Positions 40,983 to 52,469 of a DNA stretch of 64,000 bases are shown here, piece after piece. The first letter of the stretch is position 1; each line of letters starts with the position of its first letter. The position numbers and the translations under genes are program-made. The notes beneath the pieces were generated by a model. The model had not been told where the DNA came from. It made no database searches and saw only the letters and a list, made by a program, of their open reading frames with translations. The stretch covers positions 62,001 through 126,000 of the forward strand of contig CAWFEI010000005.1 of NCBI GenBank assembly GCA_963814915.1, read 5' to 3'. The stretch is from VRUE01 sp963814915. GTDB taxonomy: Bacteria; Actinomycetota; Thermoleophilia; Solirubrobacterales; 70-9.

Positions 40983-41957
40983 ATGGGCGAGGTCCTGATC
41001 GCGGGCATGGCGGCGATGCTGATCTGCATCTTCCTCGGCCCGAAATACATCGAGTACCTGCGGGTCAGGGAGTTCGGCCAGCACATCCGCGAGGAGGGCC
41101 CGCAGGAGCACCACGCCAAGGCCGGGACCCCGACGATGGGCGGTCTGATCATCTTCACGGCGATCGCCGTTCCCTACCTCGTCCTCTCCGACCGCGACGC
41201 GCAGAGCCTCGCCGTCTTCGGCGTGGCGATGGGCTGCGCCGCGCTCGGCTTCGCCGACGACTTCATCAAGATCGTCAAACGCCGCTCGCTCGGCCTCTCG
41301 GCGCGCTGGAAGCTCGCGGTGCAGGTCCTCCTGGCGCTGGGGCTCTGGTGGGTGGCGCGGCACGAGGTCGGCCTCGAGCCGGTGCTCGAGTTCCGGATCG
41401 GCGATGGCAGCATCGACCTCGGCCCGGTGCTCTACTTCGTCCTCGTCTTCCTCGTCATCGCGGGGACCTCGAACGGGGTCAACCTCACCGACGGGCTCGA
41501 CGGGCTCGCCGCCGGCTCCTGCGCGATCGTCCTGCTCGCCTACACGGCGATCGCCTTCGTCACCAACGAGCAGCAGAACCTCGCCCTGCTCTCCGCCTGC
41601 CTGGTCGGGGCGTGCGTCGGCTTCCTCTGGTTCAACGCCTTCCCGGCGTCGATATTCATGGGGGACACCGGCTCGCTGGGGCTCGGGGGCGCGATCGGCG
41701 CCCTGGCGGTTATGACCCAGACCGAGGTGCTGCTGATCATCATCGGCGGCATCTTCGTGATCGAGGCGCTCTCGGTCGCGATCCAGGTCTTCTCCTTCAA
41801 AACCTTCCGCCGCCGGGTCCTGCTGATGGCGCCGCTGCACCACCACTTCGAGATGATGGCCTGGTCGGAGACGAAGATCATGCTGCGCTTCTGGATCATC
41901 GCCGCCGTCTGCTCGGGCATCGGCTTCACGCTGTACCAACAGAGCATCGGTCGCTGA
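40983..41957 (+). CDS. mraY: Phospho-N-acetylmuramoyl-pentapeptide transferase
   Basis: 324 residues from ATG 40983, one base after the murF stop. About ten membrane helices and the family motifs KAGTPTMGGL, LGFADDFIK (metal-binding Asp pair), NGVNLTDGLDGLAAG, NAFPASIFMGDTGSL and MAPLHHHFE. It transfers phospho-MurNAc-pentapeptide to undecaprenyl phosphate, giving lipid I. It is the last cell-wall gene here: murD, ftsW, murG, murC, ftsQ and ftsZ do not follow, and uvrA comes next. Confidence 0.95.
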   Translation: MGEVLIAGMAAMLICIFLGPKYIEYLRVREFGQHIREEGPQEHHAKAGTPTMGGLIIFTAIAVPYLVLSDRDAQSLAVFGVAMGCAALGFADDFIKIVKRRSLGLSARWKLAVQVLLALGLWWVARHEVGLEPVLEFRIGDGSIDLGPVLYFVLVFLVIAGTSNGVNLTDGLDGLAAGSCAIVLLAYTAIAFVTNEQQNLALLSACLVGACVGFLWFNAFPASIFMGDTGSLGLGGAIGALAVMTQTEVLLIIIGGIFVIEALSVAIQVFSFKTFRRRVLLMAPLHHHFEMMAWSETKIMLRFWIIAAVCSGIGFTLYQQSIGR

Positions 41958-41973
41958 AGCCCCCGCGTGAGGG

Positions 41974-41985
41974 GAACATCTGTTC
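41974..41985 (+). promoter_or_regulatory. SOS (LexA) box upstream of uvrA
   Basis: GAACATCTGTTC: GAAC-N4-GTTC, the form used by LexA in Gram-positive bacteria and actinobacteria (consensus CGAAC-N4-GTTCG). It lies 8 bp before a TAGACT -10 box (41993-41998) and 22 bp before the uvrA GTG, so bound LexA would block transcription. Confidence 0.8.
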
Positions 41986-42007
41986 GTCTGGGTAGACTCG
42001 GCTGACA

Positions 42008-44875
<2,868 letters not shown>

Positions 44876-45805
44876 GTCGCCGAGCTCTGCGACCTGCATT
44901 TTCGGGGGATCGTCATCGACGAACAGGTGCTTGTGCATCTCGCCCGCGAGGTCATCGATGAAGCGGTCGCCGAAGCGCACCCCGAGACCGCCGCCGATCA
45001 CGACCGCTTCGACGTCGAGCAGGTTGACGGCGGAGGCGATCCCGGTTCCCAGGTAGCGGATCGCGCGGCGCAGCAGACTCTCGGTCAGGGCGTCGCCCTC
45101 GCGCAGGGCGTGCTCCCAGACCGAGCTGGTCAAGCGGTCTTTGCCGCGCTTCTTCATCACCTCGAAGAGGTCCGTCTCGACCCCCTTGGCCAGGTCGCGG
45201 CGCGCCTTTGCCTCCATCGCGGCGCGGCCGGCGTATGCCTCCATACAGCCGCGCCGCCCGCAGGGGCAGCGGGCGCCGTTGCGCTTGACGACCATGTGGC
45301 CGATCTCACCGGCGGCGCCGCGGCCCAGCCAGGGCTTTCCGTCGAGGATGATGCCGCCGCCCACGCCGGTGCCCCACCAGACGCCGAGCAGGGAATCGAA
45401 CTTCCTCCCGGCGCCGACGGTGTGCTCGCCTTCGACCGCGACCTGGACGTCGTTGCCGATCCGCACCGGGGTGCCGAGGGCGGTGGAGAGGGTCTCACCG
45501 AGCGGGAAGCTGCCCTCCCAGTCGGGCAGGTTGCGGGCGCCGGAGACGACGCCGGTCTCACCATCCGCGTCCCCGGGCGAGCCGACCCCGATGCCGACCA
45601 GCCGCTCGGGCTCGACCGAGGCGGCGGAGGCTGCCTCGCGCAGGGCCCCCTCCATCGCTTCGGCGACGCCGGCCGGGCCGCCGGAGGTGGGCGTGGGCTG
45701 CCGCGCTTCTCCGTGTACCGACCCCTCCTCATCGATGACCACGGTCTGGATCTTCGTCCCGCCCAGGTCGATGCCGCCGCGCAGATCGCTCATGCTCGTC
45801 AGTCT

Positions 45806-46411
45806 ATGTGGCTGATGGCGACGGGTTGGAGACTCTGGTGGGCGAAGCGACGCTGGTACGAGCGCAACCGGCGGCCGCTGCGAAGGGCGCGCCTCGCCCG
45901 CCACGCCGCCCGCGGCGGCTTCTACGTCCGCCGCCCGGTCGAGGGCGAGCTGCTCGAGGCGCTCGACGAGGGGCGCCTGACGATCGGCGAGGGGACCCTT
46001 CTGGAGCCGGGCTGCTGGCTGACGCTGGCACCCGAGGCGACGATCGCGATCGGCGCCGGCTGCTTCCTCAACCGCAACACGATGCTCGCCGCGCACGAGC
46101 GGATCGAGATCGGCGAACACACGATGTTCGCCAACGGCTGCTTCGTCGGCGACGCCGAGCACCGCTTCGACGACCCGACCCGGCCGGTCACCTGGCAGGG
46201 CTTCACCAGCAAAGGGCCGGTGAGGATCGGCGCCAACTGCTGGTTCGGGGTCAACTGCGCGGTGACCAGCGGCGTGACGATCGGCGAGCGCTGCGTGATC
46301 GGCGCCAACTCGGTGGTCACCGCGGACATTCCCCCGGGCACGATCGCCGCCGGGGCGCCGGCGAAGCCGATCCGCAAGATCGACTTTGCCGGCCCGGGGG
46401 AGGGCGTATGA
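45806..46411 (+). CDS. Hexapeptide-repeat acyltransferase
   Basis: 201 residues from ATG 45806, with ATG 45815 as an alternative. Basic N-terminus (WWAKRRWYERNRRPLRRARL), then a left-handed beta-helix with hexapeptide repeats (LTIGEGTLLEPGCWLTLAPE, IAIGAGCFLNRNTMLAAHER, ERCVIGANSVVTADIPPGTI) and the usual AAGAPAKPIRKI ending. Such enzymes move acetyl or other acyl groups from CoA to sugars or similar acceptors as trimers. It is divergent from the ROK kinase with 12 bp between. Acceptor unknown. Confidence 0.85.
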   Translation: MWLMATGWRLWWAKRRWYERNRRPLRRARLARHAARGGFYVRRPVEGELLEALDEGRLTIGEGTLLEPGCWLTLAPEATIAIGAGCFLNRNTMLAAHERIEIGEHTMFANGCFVGDAEHRFDDPTRPVTWQGFTSKGPVRIGANCWFGVNCAVTSGVTIGERCVIGANSVVTADIPPGTIAAGAPAKPIRKIDFAGPGEGV

Positions 46412-46451
46412 TTCCAATATCGGCCGTGACCCCGTGAAGGGCATGGACCCA

Positions 46452-47351
46452 ATGAGCCTTCTACTGACCGACCCACCGCATGCAAGAGCAGGCGTGAAGC
46501 TCGTCCGCGACAAGGGCGAGTTGCGCTCGAACCTTGCCGCCGCCCGCGGCGAGAGCCTCACGATCGGCCTGGTGCCGACGATGGGCTACCTGCACGAGGG
46601 CCACCTCTCGCTGCTGCGCGCGGCGCGCTCGGATTGCGATGTCGTGGTCATGAGCCTGTTCGTCAACCCGACCCAGTTCGGCCCCGGCGAGGACCTCGAC
46701 CGCTACCCGCGCGACGAGGAGCGCGACACCGCGCTCGCCGCCGCGGCCGGGGTCGACCTGATCTACGCGCCCTCGGTCGAGCAGGTCTACCCGGGTGGGT
46801 TCGCGACCTCGGTCGAGGTCGGCGGCCTGGCCGAAGTCCTCTGCGGCGACCCGGCTCGCCGCGGTCCGGGGCACTTCCGCGGCGTCGCCACTGTGGTCGC
46901 CAAGCTCTTCAACTCCGTCCAGCCCGACGTCGCCTACTTCGGGCGCAAGGACGCCCAGCAGGTCGCGGTGATCCGGCGCATGGCGCGCGACCTCGACCTG
47001 CCGGTGCGGATCGAGGCGCTGCCGATCGTGCGCGAGCCCGACGGGCTGGCGATGAGCTCGCGCAACGCCTACCTGAGCGAGGCCGACCGGCGCCGGGCGA
47101 CGGCGCTCTCGCGCGCGCTGCGCACGGTTGAGCGGGTCGCCGCCGAGGGGTCGCTGGACGCTGCGCTCGCAGCCGGCCGGGGCGAGCTCGAGTCCGAGGG
47201 GATCGAGCCGGAGTACCTGGAGGCCCGTGACCCCGAAAGCCTGGAGCCGGTGGTCGAGCTCGACGGCCGGCCGGTCCTCGTCGCGCTCGCCGCCCGGGTC
47301 GGCGCCGCGCGGCTCATCGACAACGTGGAAATTCACAAACAGGAGGCGTGA
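46452..47351 (+). CDS. panC: Pantoate--beta-alanine ligase
   Basis: 299 residues from ATG 46452, favoured by GAAGGG 10 nt upstream; ATG 46443 and GTG 46494 (VKLVRDKGELR, like many PanC N-termini) are alternatives. Motifs: VPTMGYLHEGHLSLL with the adenylate-binding HxGH, FVNPTQFGPGEDLDRYPR, GHFRGVATVVAKLFN, FGRKDAQQ, and AMSSRNAYL (KMSKS-like). It joins pantoate and beta-alanine with ATP to make pantothenate. It heads the panC-panD-panB operon with the two genes supplying its substrates. Confidence 0.95.
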   Translation: MSLLLTDPPHARAGVKLVRDKGELRSNLAAARGESLTIGLVPTMGYLHEGHLSLLRAARSDCDVVVMSLFVNPTQFGPGEDLDRYPRDEERDTALAAAAGVDLIYAPSVEQVYPGGFATSVEVGGLAEVLCGDPARRGPGHFRGVATVVAKLFNSVQPDVAYFGRKDAQQVAVIRRMARDLDLPVRIEALPIVREPDGLAMSSRNAYLSEADRRRATALSRALRTVERVAAEGSLDAALAAGRGELESEGIEPEYLEARDPESLEPVVELDGRPVLVALAARVGAARLIDNVEIHKQEA

Positions 47352-47746
47352 TGCAGAGGCAGATGCTCAAGTCCAAGGTCCACCGTGCGACGGTGACCGA
47401 CTGCGACGTCGATTACATCGGCAGCATCACGATCGACACCGACCTGATGGCGCAGGCCGACCTGATCACGAACGAGCAGGTCCACGTCTGGGACGTCGAC
47501 AACGGCGCCCGCTTCGTCACCTACGTGATCGACGGCGAGGCCGGCTCGGGGACGATGCAGGTCAATGGCGCCGCCGCCCACCTGACCCGGCCCGGCCACA
47601 AGATCATCGTGGCCTCCTTCGGCGCCTACGACGAGAGCGACCTCGAGGCCTACTCGCCCGTCGTCGTCCATGTCGACGACGACAACGCGAGCATCGCGGT
47701 CGACAGCCACCCAGAGGTGCTGCTCACCCCGCAGGTGGCGTCATGA
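47351..47746 (+). CDS. panD: Aspartate 1-decarboxylase
   Basis: 131 residues from ATG 47351, which shares its first base with the panC stop and has AGGAGG (47341-47346) 4 nt before it; GTG 47348 is too close. Self-cleavage site YIGSITID with Gly24-Ser25, where the pyruvoyl cofactor forms, plus Lys9 and TNEQVHVWDVDNGARFVTYV, NGAAAHL and the KIIVASFG strand. It makes beta-alanine from aspartate for PanC. Its stop overlaps panB by 4 nt. Confidence 0.96.
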   Translation: MQRQMLKSKVHRATVTDCDVDYIGSITIDTDLMAQADLITNEQVHVWDVDNGARFVTYVIDGEAGSGTMQVNGAAAHLTRPGHKIIVASFGAYDESDLEAYSPVVVHVDDDNASIAVDSHPEVLLTPQVAS

Positions 47747-48645
47747 GTGAGCGCGCGCCGGTCACGCTGCCGCGCCTGGCGGAGATGAAGCAGGCCGGCG
47801 AGCCGATCGTCATGGTCACCGCCTACGACTTCCCTTCGGCGCGCGTCGCCGAGGAGGCCGGTGTCGACCTCGTCCTCGTCGGCGACACGGCGGCGATGGT
47901 CGTGCTCGGCTACTCCGGCACGGAGGCCGTCTCGATGGACGAGATGATCATGCTCGGCAAAGCCGTGCGGCGCGGCGTCGATACCGCGCTGATGGTCGGC
48001 GACATGCCGATGGGCAGCTATGAGGCGAGCAACGAGCTCGCCGTGGGCAGCGCCCAGCGGCTGGTCAAGGAGACCGGCTGCCAGGTGGTCAAGCTGGAGG
48101 CGGGGGGGACCTCGGTCGAGCGGGCGCGAGCGATCGTCCGGGCCGGGATTCCGGTCATGGGCCACGTCGGGCTGACCCCACAGACGGCGACCGCGCTGGG
48201 CGGCTACAAGACCCAGGGAAAGACCGCTCAGGGCGCGATCCAGTTGCTCGAGGACGCGCTGGCGCTGCAATCCGTCGGCTGCTTCGCGGTCGTCTTCGAG
48301 GCGGTCCCGGCGGCGGTCAGCGAGGCGATCGTCCAGCGCCTCGAGATTCCCGCGATCGGGATCGGCGCCGGTCGTGCCACGGCGGGCCAGGTGCTCGTCT
48401 ACCACGACCTGCTCGGGATCACCACCGGCCGCTTGCCCAAGTTCGTCAAGCGCTACGCCGAGATCCATGCGGCGATGGTCGACGGCGTCAGCCGCTACGC
48501 GGACGAGGTGCGCAGCCATCGCTTCCCCGAGCCCGAGCACGTCTATGGCCTCGAGCCGGAGGAGCTGGCCGAGTTCCAGCGTTACCTGGAGCAGAAGGAC
48601 GGAATCGGCTCCAAGGCGTCCTGGGACTGGGAGCCGCTGCCCTGA
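47743..48645 (+). CDS. panB: 3-methyl-2-oxobutanoate hydroxymethyltransferase
   Basis: 300 residues from ATG 47743. TIM-barrel PanB motifs: MVTAYDFPSARVAEEAGVDL, LVGDTAAMVVLGY, VGDMPMGSYE, VKLEAGG, MGHVGLTPQT, VFEAVPAAVS, IGIGAGRATAGQVLVYHDLL. It transfers a hydroxymethyl group from methylene-tetrahydrofolate to ketoisovalerate, making ketopantoate. panE is not in the window. The glycosylase gene follows after 27 nt from its own promoter. Confidence 0.96.
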   Translation: MSERAPVTLPRLAEMKQAGEPIVMVTAYDFPSARVAEEAGVDLVLVGDTAAMVVLGYSGTEAVSMDEMIMLGKAVRRGVDTALMVGDMPMGSYEASNELAVGSAQRLVKETGCQVVKLEAGGTSVERARAIVRAGIPVMGHVGLTPQTATALGGYKTQGKTAQGAIQLLEDALALQSVGCFAVVFEAVPAAVSEAIVQRLEIPAIGIGAGRATAGQVLVYHDLLGITTGRLPKFVKRYAEIHAAMVDGVSRYADEVRSHRFPEPEHVYGLEPEELAEFQRYLEQKDGIGSKASWDWEPLP

Positions 48646-48672
48646 GCCCACAGCGCGGCTAGCATGGCCGCG

Positions 48673-49347
48673 ATGACGGCCGAGGAGCGGCGCGAGGAGC
48701 TGGTCGCGCTCTATGAGGAGGTGCGGGCGTGCACCAGGTGCCCGCTGCACGAGACGCGCACCGAGGCGGTGTTCGGCGCGGGCGACGCCGACGCCGAGGT
48801 GATGTTCGTCGGCGAGGCGCCGGGGGCCGAAGAGGACCGCCAGGGGCTGCCGTTCGTCGGTCGCGCAGGCCAGCTGCTCAACCAGATGCTGGAAGGGATC
48901 GGCCTCTCGCGCGAGAGCGTCTTCATCGCCAACGTGCTGAAGAGCCGTCCGCCGGGCAACCGCGACCCCCAGCCCGGGGAGATCGAGGCCTGCAAGCCCT
49001 ATCTCTTCGAGCAGGTGCGGCTGATCGAGCCGCGCGTGGTCTGCACGCTCGGCAACTTCGCGACCAAGTTGTTGAGCGGCAGCCAGACCGGAATCACGCG
49101 GGTGCGCGGCACGCCGCAGGTGCACGAGCTGGGCGGGCGCACCGTATTTCTCCTGCCGCTCTTCCATCCCGCCGCGGCGCTGCGCACCCCGGCCGTCAAA
49201 GAGACGCTGCGGGCCGACTTCGAGCTACTCCCGCGGCTGCTCGCCGGGCCACCGCCCGGCGGCGCGGATGAGGAGGAGCCGGTGGAGGAGGCGCCCACAG
49301 AGCAGGGCCCGCCACCGCGAGCCGACCAGCTCGACTTCTTCGGTTGA
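48673..49347 (+). CDS. Uracil-DNA glycosylase, family 4 (iron-sulfur)
   Basis: 224 residues from ATG 48673. The ATG nine bases upstream is rejected because its first two bases belong to a TAGCAT -10 box (48660-48665) that lies exactly 7 nt before 48673. Family 4 motifs: cluster cysteines in CTRCPL (20 and 23), GEAPGAEEDRQGLPFVGRAG, NVLKSRPPGNRDPQPGEIEA with Cys in EACKPYL, VVCTLGNFA, and FHPAAALR. It removes uracil from DNA. The C-terminus QLDFFG looks like a sliding-clamp-binding peptide after a disordered acidic linker. Its stop overlaps tsaE by 4 nt. Confidence 0.92.
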   Translation: MTAEERREELVALYEEVRACTRCPLHETRTEAVFGAGDADAEVMFVGEAPGAEEDRQGLPFVGRAGQLLNQMLEGIGLSRESVFIANVLKSRPPGNRDPQPGEIEACKPYLFEQVRLIEPRVVCTLGNFATKLLSGSQTGITRVRGTPQVHELGGRTVFLLPLFHPAAALRTPAVKETLRADFELLPRLLAGPPPGGADEEEPVEEAPTEQGPPPRADQLDFFG

Positions 49348-49784
49348 GCTCGGTGGAGACCCTGCGCAGCGCGTCGGCGGCCGAGACCGAGGCAGTCGGG
49401 GCGCGGGTCGCCGCGGGCCTCGGCCCCGGCGACGTGGTCGTCGTCAGCGGCGGGCTGGGGGCCGGCAAGACCACCTTGATCCGCGGCGCCTGCCGGGCGC
49501 TGGGGGTCACGGCCCCCGTCACCTCGCCGACCTTCACGATCGGCCAGCGCTACGCGGGACGGGTGCCGATCTCCCACCTCGACCTCTACCGCCTCGGCGG
49601 GCTCGAGGGCGAGGACCCGGCCCTGCTCGACGATTACCTCGACGAGGAGTCGATCGCCTTCGTCGAGTGGCCCGCGATCGCCGCTCCGCTGCTGGCGGGG
49701 CGGCGGGTCCTGGCGGTGCGGTTGGCCCACCTCGACGGCGACCGGCGTGAAATCGTGCTGGACAGCGCATCGGCCCTCGAATAG
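49344..49784 (+). CDS. tsaE: tRNA t6A biosynthesis ATPase TsaE
   Basis: 146 residues from TTG 49344 (TTGA overlap with the glycosylase). Walker A SGGLGAGKTTLIRGAC, TSPTFTIGQRYAG, HLDLYRLGG, Walker B-like SIAFVEWP. TsaE binds the TsaB-TsaD dimer and drives the cycle that puts threonylcarbamoyl on A37 of ANN-decoding tRNAs. tsaB, rimI and tsaD follow, separated from tsaE by a small secreted-protein gene. Confidence 0.93.
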   Translation: MSSVETLRSASAAETEAVGARVAAGLGPGDVVVVSGGLGAGKTTLIRGACRALGVTAPVTSPTFTIGQRYAGRVPISHLDLYRLGGLEGEDPALLDDYLDEESIAFVEWPAIAAPLLAGRRVLAVRLAHLDGDRREIVLDSASALE

Positions 49785-49797
49785 GCGTGTTTCGGAG

Positions 49798-49822
49798 GGT
49801 GATGCTGCCCTGTAGCATCGCC
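49798..49822 (+). other. Short hairpin between tsaE and the secreted-protein gene
   Basis: GGTGATGCT (49798-49806) pairs with AGCATCGCC (49814-49822) through 9 bp including one G-U, around a 7-nt loop. It lies 13 bp after the tsaE stop and before an AAGGAGG site. A transcript attenuator or processing site is possible; no U-tract is seen. Confidence 0.4.
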
Positions 49823-49853
49823 CGCTCACGCAACCTAAGGAGGTTTTCGCCAC

Positions 49854-50300
49854 ATGAAGGGACTGAAGACGCTGACGGCGATCGCACTGGGGATCGCACT
49901 GTTGGCAAGCGCCGCGCCCGCCTCGGCGAAGGGCGCCGCGTTCAGGCACTACGTCGCCTGCGGTCTCTCCCAGAAGGCGAAGCCCTCGCACATCTGCCCG
50001 AAGCCGCGCAAGAAGGGCGCATTCTTCCGCTCCAACCGCGGTCACCAGTGCCGCGACCCGGAAGGCAAGCAGATCGTCTGCGTCTACTACACGGTCTGCG
50101 TCAAGTTCCCGACCAAGAAACACCTCTGCGCGCCCAAACAGCAGGCGGAGAAGGGCACCCTCTACGTCAACAAGGTCACGACCAACATTCCCGGCAGGCA
50201 CCGGGTGACCTGGTTCGTCGAGGGCAAGCGGGTCGGGTTGTTCAACTTCTTCGTCCCCGAGCGCAGCAAGAAGCGCAGCCAGCGCCGCCACGGGAAGTAG
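49854..50300 (+). CDS. Small secreted Cys-rich basic protein
   Basis: 148 residues from ATG 49854, preceded by a strong AAGGAGG site. A signal peptide (KTLTAIALGIALLASAAPAS, cleavage near ASA-KG) leads to a basic mature domain with six Cys (YVACGLS, HICPKP, HQCRDP, IVCVYYTVC, HLCAPK), likely forming disulfides, then a beta-rich end (HRVTWFVEGKRVGLFNFFVP) and a Lys/Arg tail. Family not recognised. It is inserted between tsaE and tsaB in an otherwise t6A-dedicated group. Confidence 0.8.
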   Translation: MKGLKTLTAIALGIALLASAAPASAKGAAFRHYVACGLSQKAKPSHICPKPRKKGAFFRSNRGHQCRDPEGKQIVCVYYTVCVKFPTKKHLCAPKQQAEKGTLYVNKVTTNIPGRHRVTWFVEGKRVGLFNFFVPERSKKRSQRRHGK

Positions 50301-50307
50301 CGCGGCG

Positions 50308-51015
50308 CTGACCGTCGTCGGTTTCGACACCGCGTCCGCCGACACGACGGCTGCCGCGGTGCGCGACGGCGAGGTCGTCCACGAGGCCCTGGTCGGCCTT
50401 TCCGAGCGGGGCGGGCCGCAGCACACGACAACGCTGCTGGCCGAGATCGAGCGCGCGGCCGAGGCGGCGGGTGGCTGGGACGCGGTCGACCGTATCGCGG
50501 TCGGGCTCGGCCCCGGCTCGTTCACCGGGCTGCGGGTCGGGATCGCGACCGCGCGGGCGCTGGCGTTGAGCCGCGCCCTGCCGTTGAGCGGCGTCGGCAC
50601 GCTCGACGCGCTCGCTCGCGGGCTGGGCGATGCCGCCGCCGGGCGCGATGTTCTCGCCGTGCTCGACGCCCGCCGCGGCGAGGTCGCCGCGGCGCTCTAC
50701 GCGCCCGGCGGCGAGCCCCTCTGGGGCCCGGCGCTCAGCTCGCCGGAGGAGCTTGCCGAGCGGGTCGCGCTCACGCCACGTGCCGCCCTTTGCGGCGGCT
50801 CGGGCGCGGTACGATTCAGACAGCAGTTGACGAGTCGGGTCGTCGAGATCCCGGACGATGCCGATCCCGTGCATCGAGTCGCCGCGCGCCACGTCTGCGC
50901 GCTCGCGGCGGCCGCCCGGGATCGGGAGGAAGCCGGCCCCGTCACCCCGATCTACCTGAGGCCCCCCGACGCGGAGCGGTGGCGTGAGCGAGACTCTCTC
51001 CAAGCAGCCGAGTGA
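50308..51015 (+). CDS. tsaB: tRNA t6A biosynthesis protein TsaB
   Basis: 235 residues if translation begins at CTG 50308. The conserved N-terminus LTVVGFDTASADTTAAAV lies before the first GTG (50359), and no ATG, GTG or TTG exists in frame back to a stop near 50207, so either a rare CTG start (GGGAAG 10 nt upstream) or a sequence error is needed. Core motifs: GLGPGSFTGLRVGIATARAL, GVGTLDALARG, LDARRGEVAAALY. TsaB is the inactive partner of TsaD in the threonylcarbamoyl transferase. Its 3' end overlaps rimI. Confidence 0.88.
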   Translation: MTVVGFDTASADTTAAAVRDGEVVHEALVGLSERGGPQHTTTLLAEIERAAEAAGGWDAVDRIAVGLGPGSFTGLRVGIATARALALSRALPLSGVGTLDALARGLGDAAAGRDVLAVLDARRGEVAAALYAPGGEPLWGPALSSPEELAERVALTPRAALCGGSGAVRFRQQLTSRVVEIPDDADPVHRVAARHVCALAAAARDREEAGPVTPIYLRPPDAERWRERDSLQAAE

Positions 51016-51454
51016 GCTGAGCGGCGATCCGCCGGTCCGGCGGCTTGCCTACAGCGACCTGCCGGCGGTGATCTCGATCGAGCGCCGCTCGTTCCCGGCG
51101 CCGTGGTCGCTGGCGATGTTCGTGCTCGAGCTCTCCAAGCCCTCCGGCATCTGCCTGGCGGCGACCGCCGGTGACGAGCTGCGGGGCTACCTGGTCTGCT
51201 CGCGCTACGACCGCGTCTGGCACGTGATGAACGTGGCCGTGGCCCCGGAGCGCCGCCGCCAGGGGATCGCCAGCAGCCTGATTTCGCGCCTGATCGCAGA
51301 GGCCGGCCGCGTGCTGCCGTTCACGCTCGAGGTGCGGGTGTCCAACCGCGACGCGATCGCGATGTACGAGAAGCTCGGCTTTCGCTCGGCGGGCGTGCGG
51401 CCGCGCTATTACCAGGACAACGGCGAGGACGCCCTGATCATGTGGCTGGACTGA
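50984..51454 (+). CDS. rimI: Ribosomal protein S18 alanine N-acetyltransferase RimI
   Basis: 156 residues from GTG 50984, overlapping tsaB by 32 nt. GNAT fold: RRLAYSDLPAVISIERRSFP, PWSLAMFVLELSKP, HVMNVAVAPERRRQGIASSL (acetyl-CoA P-loop), LEVRVSNRDAIAMYEKLGFR and a YYQDNGEDALIMW ending typical of RimI. It acetylates the N-terminus of ribosomal S18 and possibly other proteins. Its position between tsaB and tsaD is a widely conserved arrangement. Confidence 0.9.
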   Translation: MSETLSKQPSELSGDPPVRRLAYSDLPAVISIERRSFPAPWSLAMFVLELSKPSGICLAATAGDELRGYLVCSRYDRVWHVMNVAVAPERRRQGIASSLISRLIAEAGRVLPFTLEVRVSNRDAIAMYEKLGFRSAGVRPRYYQDNGEDALIMWLD

Positions 51455-51461
51455 GGGCGGC

Positions 51462-52469
51462 GTGATCCTTGCGATCGAGACCTCCTGCGACGACACCTGT
51501 GCCGCCGTCGTCGACGGCGCCGAGATCCTCTCCAACCTGATCTCCTCTCAGGACGAGGCGCACGCCAGGTTCGGCGGGATCGTTCCCGAGGTGGCCTCGC
51601 GCCACCACCTGGAGCTGGCGGTCCCGGTGGTCGAGGCGGCGCTCGCTGAGGCGGGGGTCACGCTCGAGCAGATCGAAGCGGTCGCGGTGACCGCCGGGCC
51701 GGGGCTGATCGGGGCATTGCTGGTCGGCCTCAGCACCGCAAAGGCGATCGCGGCGCCGCGGCGGCTGCCGCTGATTCCGGTCGACCACCTGCAGGGCCAT
51801 GTCGCCGCGAACTTCCTCGCCCCCGAGCCGCTCGAGCCGCCCTTCCTCTGCCTGGTCGCGAGTGGCGGCCATACGCTGCTTGCGGGAGTGCGCGACCACG
51901 CCGGCCACGAGGTGCTCGGGCAGACGCTTGACGACGCGGCCGGTGAGGCCTTCGACAAGGTGGCCCGCCTGCTCGGCCTCGGCTTCCCCGGCGGGCCGGC
52001 CCTGCAGCGGCTCGCCGAGGACGGCGACCCGGAGGCCTTCGAGCTGCCGGTGGCGATGGCGCGCGACCCCGGTCTTGATTTCAGCTTCAGCGGCCTGAAG
52101 ACGGCGATGGCCTACCTCTGCCGCGACCTCGGTCCCGCGGGGGTCGAGGAGCGCCGCGCCGACCTTGCCGCCGGCTTCCAGGCCGCAGCGGTGGGCCAGC
52201 TGACGGCGAAACTCGGGCGGGCGCTGAAGCGTGGCGAGTGGGAAGCGGTCGCGCTCGGCGGCGGGGTCGCCGCCAACGGCCCTCTGCGCGAAGCCGTGGC
52301 GGCGCTCTGCGAGGAGCGCGGCGTGCGGCTCAAGCTCGTGCCGCTCAAGCTCTGCACCGACAACGCGGCGATGATCGCATCCGCCGCCCGCTTCGCGCCG
52401 GCACTGGCCTATCCCGACTACCTCTCCTACGACGCCTTTCCCAGCGAGCCGCGGCCGGTGCCGGCATGA
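51462..52469 (+). CDS. tsaD: tRNA N6-adenosine threonylcarbamoyltransferase TsaD
   Basis: 335 residues from GTG 51462. ASKHA-fold motifs: ILAIETSCDDTCAAVVDG, SSQDEAHARFGGIVPEVASR, GPGLIGALLVGLSTAK, the metal-binding HLQGH (HxxxH), VASGGHT, GQTLDDAAGEAFDKVARLLG, DFSFSGLKTA, GGGVAANGPLR and CTDNAAMIA. It transfers threonylcarbamoyl from TC-AMP to A37 of tRNA. Its stop overlaps the next gene by 4 nt. Confidence 0.96.
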   Translation: MILAIETSCDDTCAAVVDGAEILSNLISSQDEAHARFGGIVPEVASRHHLELAVPVVEAALAEAGVTLEQIEAVAVTAGPGLIGALLVGLSTAKAIAAPRRLPLIPVDHLQGHVAANFLAPEPLEPPFLCLVASGGHTLLAGVRDHAGHEVLGQTLDDAAGEAFDKVARLLGLGFPGGPALQRLAEDGDPEAFELPVAMARDPGLDFSFSGLKTAMAYLCRDLGPAGVEERRADLAAGFQAAAVGQLTAKLGRALKRGEWEAVALGGGVAANGPLREAVAALCEERGVRLKLVPLKLCTDNAAMIASAARFAPALAYPDYLSYDAFPSEPRPVPA

